A stretch of DNA of 64,000 bases from Luscinia megarhynchos. Its lineage: Eukaryota; Chordata; Aves; Passeriformes; Turdidae. Under the pieces are notes generated by a model, which was not told the DNA's origin, searched no databases, and worked only from the letters and a program-made list of their open reading frames with translations. The stretch is taken from the NCBI GenBank assembly GCA_034336665.1, contig JAPFBE010000013.1, positions 17,835,056-17,899,055 on the forward strand. The letters are read 5' to 3'. The first letter of the stretch is position 1. Every line of letters starts with the position of its first letter. Made by a program: the position numbers and the translations under genes. Below, one piece after another: positions 61,701 to 64,000 of this stretch.

Positions 61701-64000
61701 TTTTTTTTCTTTTTTACTTATCATAAACAAAAGCCCTGAGGCCTGGAAAAGAAAATGAAAGAGATAGAGAGACAGAGGCAATAGCTGACAGTACCAAGAT
61801 GACCAAACAATAACTTCAACAGGGCATATAACACCTCATTACATCACTGAAAAAAAAAACAAAATAAAAAACCAACCGAACAAAAAAAATCCCCCAAAAA
61901 AACTTCAGAGCTGTTAAATGTTGAATCTATCCATTGTGAAAGATGATATGCTAATAGCAGAACAACACAGTTTTTTTAAAACCCTACAAAATGTTAAGTT
62001 CAGATTGGCACAACAAACAGAACAAGATCCTTGTTCTTTGGGTTGGCATTTACATTTTGCTTCTTCAGAGTATACATATACTACAAAGTATACAAAAAAT
62101 TGTTTTTAAACATCTTTCATTCCTCAACCTCTCCACCCAGACTGAGTTACACCATTTCTGTCAGCAGATAATTCAAAACATGTACCTCAGCAGACAGTAG
62201 GTTTTTGCCATCTGCCTTTTATCAGAGATGTCTGCTGTACTTCTTGTGCTCTGTGGGATATTATAAGTAAATCAAACATAACACAAATTAAAGTAATATT
62301 AAACGAGAGACAGGCATCCCTGGGCATGGGGCAGATGCTATCCATTTCGTTAGGGGACTCCTGATGTGAAATGGAGGCAAACAGGTGATTGCAGAAGGGG
62401 AGAGAAAAAGGACCAGGAAAGCTTTTTATTGCTAGCTATTCAACTGCTGAAAGTCTTTTTGTACCATCTTTCTGACCACAGTCAGATTTAAGGGGAGAAT
62501 GGGAAAAAGTCACTTGATACCAAAAGAGTAAAAAGCCAAGAGTAACAACTAATCTGAAACTCCATGTTTTCAGTCCCCATGACCATTCTAAAGTTAGCCA
62601 TAAACAACAGACATCATTTGACACTCTCTTTACACTAAGACACCTAAAACAAGTCCCCAAAAGCCAGTGAAGGTGTTTGGTCATGAAAGGGCAGTACCAA
62701 GACATAGGATGGGGTACTGGCATGGTAGACACTCCATTATTCATCTGCCATGAAGGGGAAATCTGAGCATAGCTGGCCTTGCAGATTAGGCAGCTGGCAG
62801 AAGCACAGAATACTCTGGTGCCAAGCAGCTGTCTGGAAAAGTGGTGTTTTCCTAGGAGCTCTAAGGACATTTCTGCACTGTTGGCACATCACTGTGTGAA
62901 TCACTACTTGCCTCTGGGGGAAACCTATAAATGCCCAATATGTTCCTCATGAATATTTACTGATTTAGAGTTAAGTAGTTCTGCCCCTGTCATATTCTTG
63001 TGGAGTAAATTCCCACACCTATTCCTTTTTCCTTTGTGCTTGGAGAGAGATGAGGGGGTAGTTTGCACACCTCTGCAGTCCAGGCACACTCACTAAACTC
63101 AAACTCAAGGAAGGAGTGGGAAAGAATTTGTCATATTGTCTTGTTTTTTAGGGGTTCAGCTTTTTGCCAATTACAAACCTCAGATAGCAGTGTTGAAAAT
63201 GTGAGTGCAGGTGCATTTTCGAAATATGAATTAGGTTTTAACAGCAAAACTTGGCACAGATCTATGCCAAAAGTCTGGATTTTGGTAGAAAATTTGAAGA
63301 ATCAAACTCTAAAACCAAAACTTACATTAATTAGAACACACCAAAACATTGGTAGGAAATCAAAGTTTTCTGAAATTCGTCTTACAACAAGCCTCAGTAT
63401 TTTCTAGCTGACCACTTTTAATCACCAAGAAGAATAATCTAACTAAGTGCATTTATAGCCTGTGGCTCAGCTGGCAATAACTTGAGTTTTCAAGGGCACA
63501 CACCAGAAGTTATTGTTGCAGCCCAGTGAAACTGCACAGCTTTGCACAACTGGCTAAATAAGGAAAGGGTCTATATTAATATCTAATGAGGACAGTTTCT
63601 TTCTTAATTTGAAAGATAACTACTAAAATTCAGCTCCTATATACTCTACAACTAAAATTTTTGAATGGTTCCTCACCTCTCTGGGAAACTTCTGGATCCT
63701 GTAGATCCAATACTGTTTAGAAGCTTGTGCCCTTTTAGGTTCTAAATTCTGAAATTTTTTAATGAGCTTGGTAAGTGGGTGCTTTTCAACATTCTGCACA
63801 CCATTTTCCACATCTTTCAAGTCTGTAAGTCAGATTTCTCTGTCCATTTGTGAAGTTCCATGTGAAAGCACACAACTAACAAGAACAGGAAACAAAGAAA
63901 AATGCTCTCCCTGACCTCAGATAATTAAAGATATTTTTGATGTGCATCTATGAGTAAAACCTGCAGTTCTGCAGCACTTAGTAGCATTCACAGGGACCAC
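58706..64000. other. Unique non-coding sequence to the end of the window
   Basis: It contains the T-tract at 61694-61715, an A-rich patch at 61851-61905, and a 144-codon minus-strand frame (62436-62870). That frame begins with ATG and is followed within 15 bases by AATAAA on the same strand (62425-62430), but resembles no protein I know. No interspersed repeat is recognised. Confidence 0.45.
61694..61715. repeat. Poly(T) tract
   Basis: A T-run of about 22 bases interrupted by a single C. It would be a poly(A) tail for a minus-strand element, but the plus-strand sequence on its right (the upstream side of such an element) is not recognisable as one. Confidence 0.85.

Overview
The window reads as vertebrate nuclear DNA, most likely from a bird and probably a songbird. 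It is AT-rich and CpG-poor, with no dense or collinear open reading frames. Its recognisable interspersed repeats are the 3' ends of CR1 retroposons and solo long terminal repeats (LTRs) of avian endogenous retroviruses. The species call is an inference from repeat families recalled by sequence; no alignment was run. I see no confident protein-coding exon, no CpG-island promoter, no rRNA or tRNA gene and no CRISPR array. The best reading is an intergenic stretch or one very long intron. Nearly all open frames are short, overlap on both strands and resemble no protein family I know. || Layout. 1-6.7 kb: unique sequence with an (AAAAT)n array, a poly(A) tract, a polypurine/(TA)n array and a CpG-retaining block near 4.6-5.1 kb. 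6.7-7.2 kb: an LTR on the minus strand, cut off at an (AAAC)n repeat. 7.2-27.1 kb: unique AT-rich DNA with TAATTA-rich blocks and weak traces of an ancient SINE. 27.1-29.3 kb: two solo LTRs of one family in the same orientation, flanking about 1.3 kb that holds the longest ORF of the window (224 codons, minus strand, unrecognised). 31.7-32.3 kb: an ERVL-like solo LTR with a near-perfect 5-bp target-site duplication. 35.05 kb: a canonical G-quadruplex motif. 37.7 kb: a (CATT)n microsatellite. 45.8-46.5 kb: an ancient MIR-like amniote SINE followed by a CR1 3' end. 48.2 kb: a second CR1 tail. 52.2-53.6 kb: two CpG-retaining blocks, one with a complete exon-like signal set on the minus strand. 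54.5-55.2 kb: a second kind of ERVL-like solo LTR. 56.8-57.1 kb and 58.1-58.7 kb: a 5'-truncated and a full-length LTR of the same family as the one at 6.7 kb. || The elements give a layered history. A MIR-like SINE from early amniotes and CR1 copies are overlain by bird ERV insertions, all but the truncated ones reduced to solo LTRs by LTR-LTR recombination. No genes act together here that I can show. The items most worth a second look are the 224-codon ORF between two LTRs, the exon-like CpG-retaining block at 52.27-52.39 kb, the block at 53.45-53.6 kb, and the preserved MIR-like SINE. I found no convincing evidence of a previously undescribed biological system.
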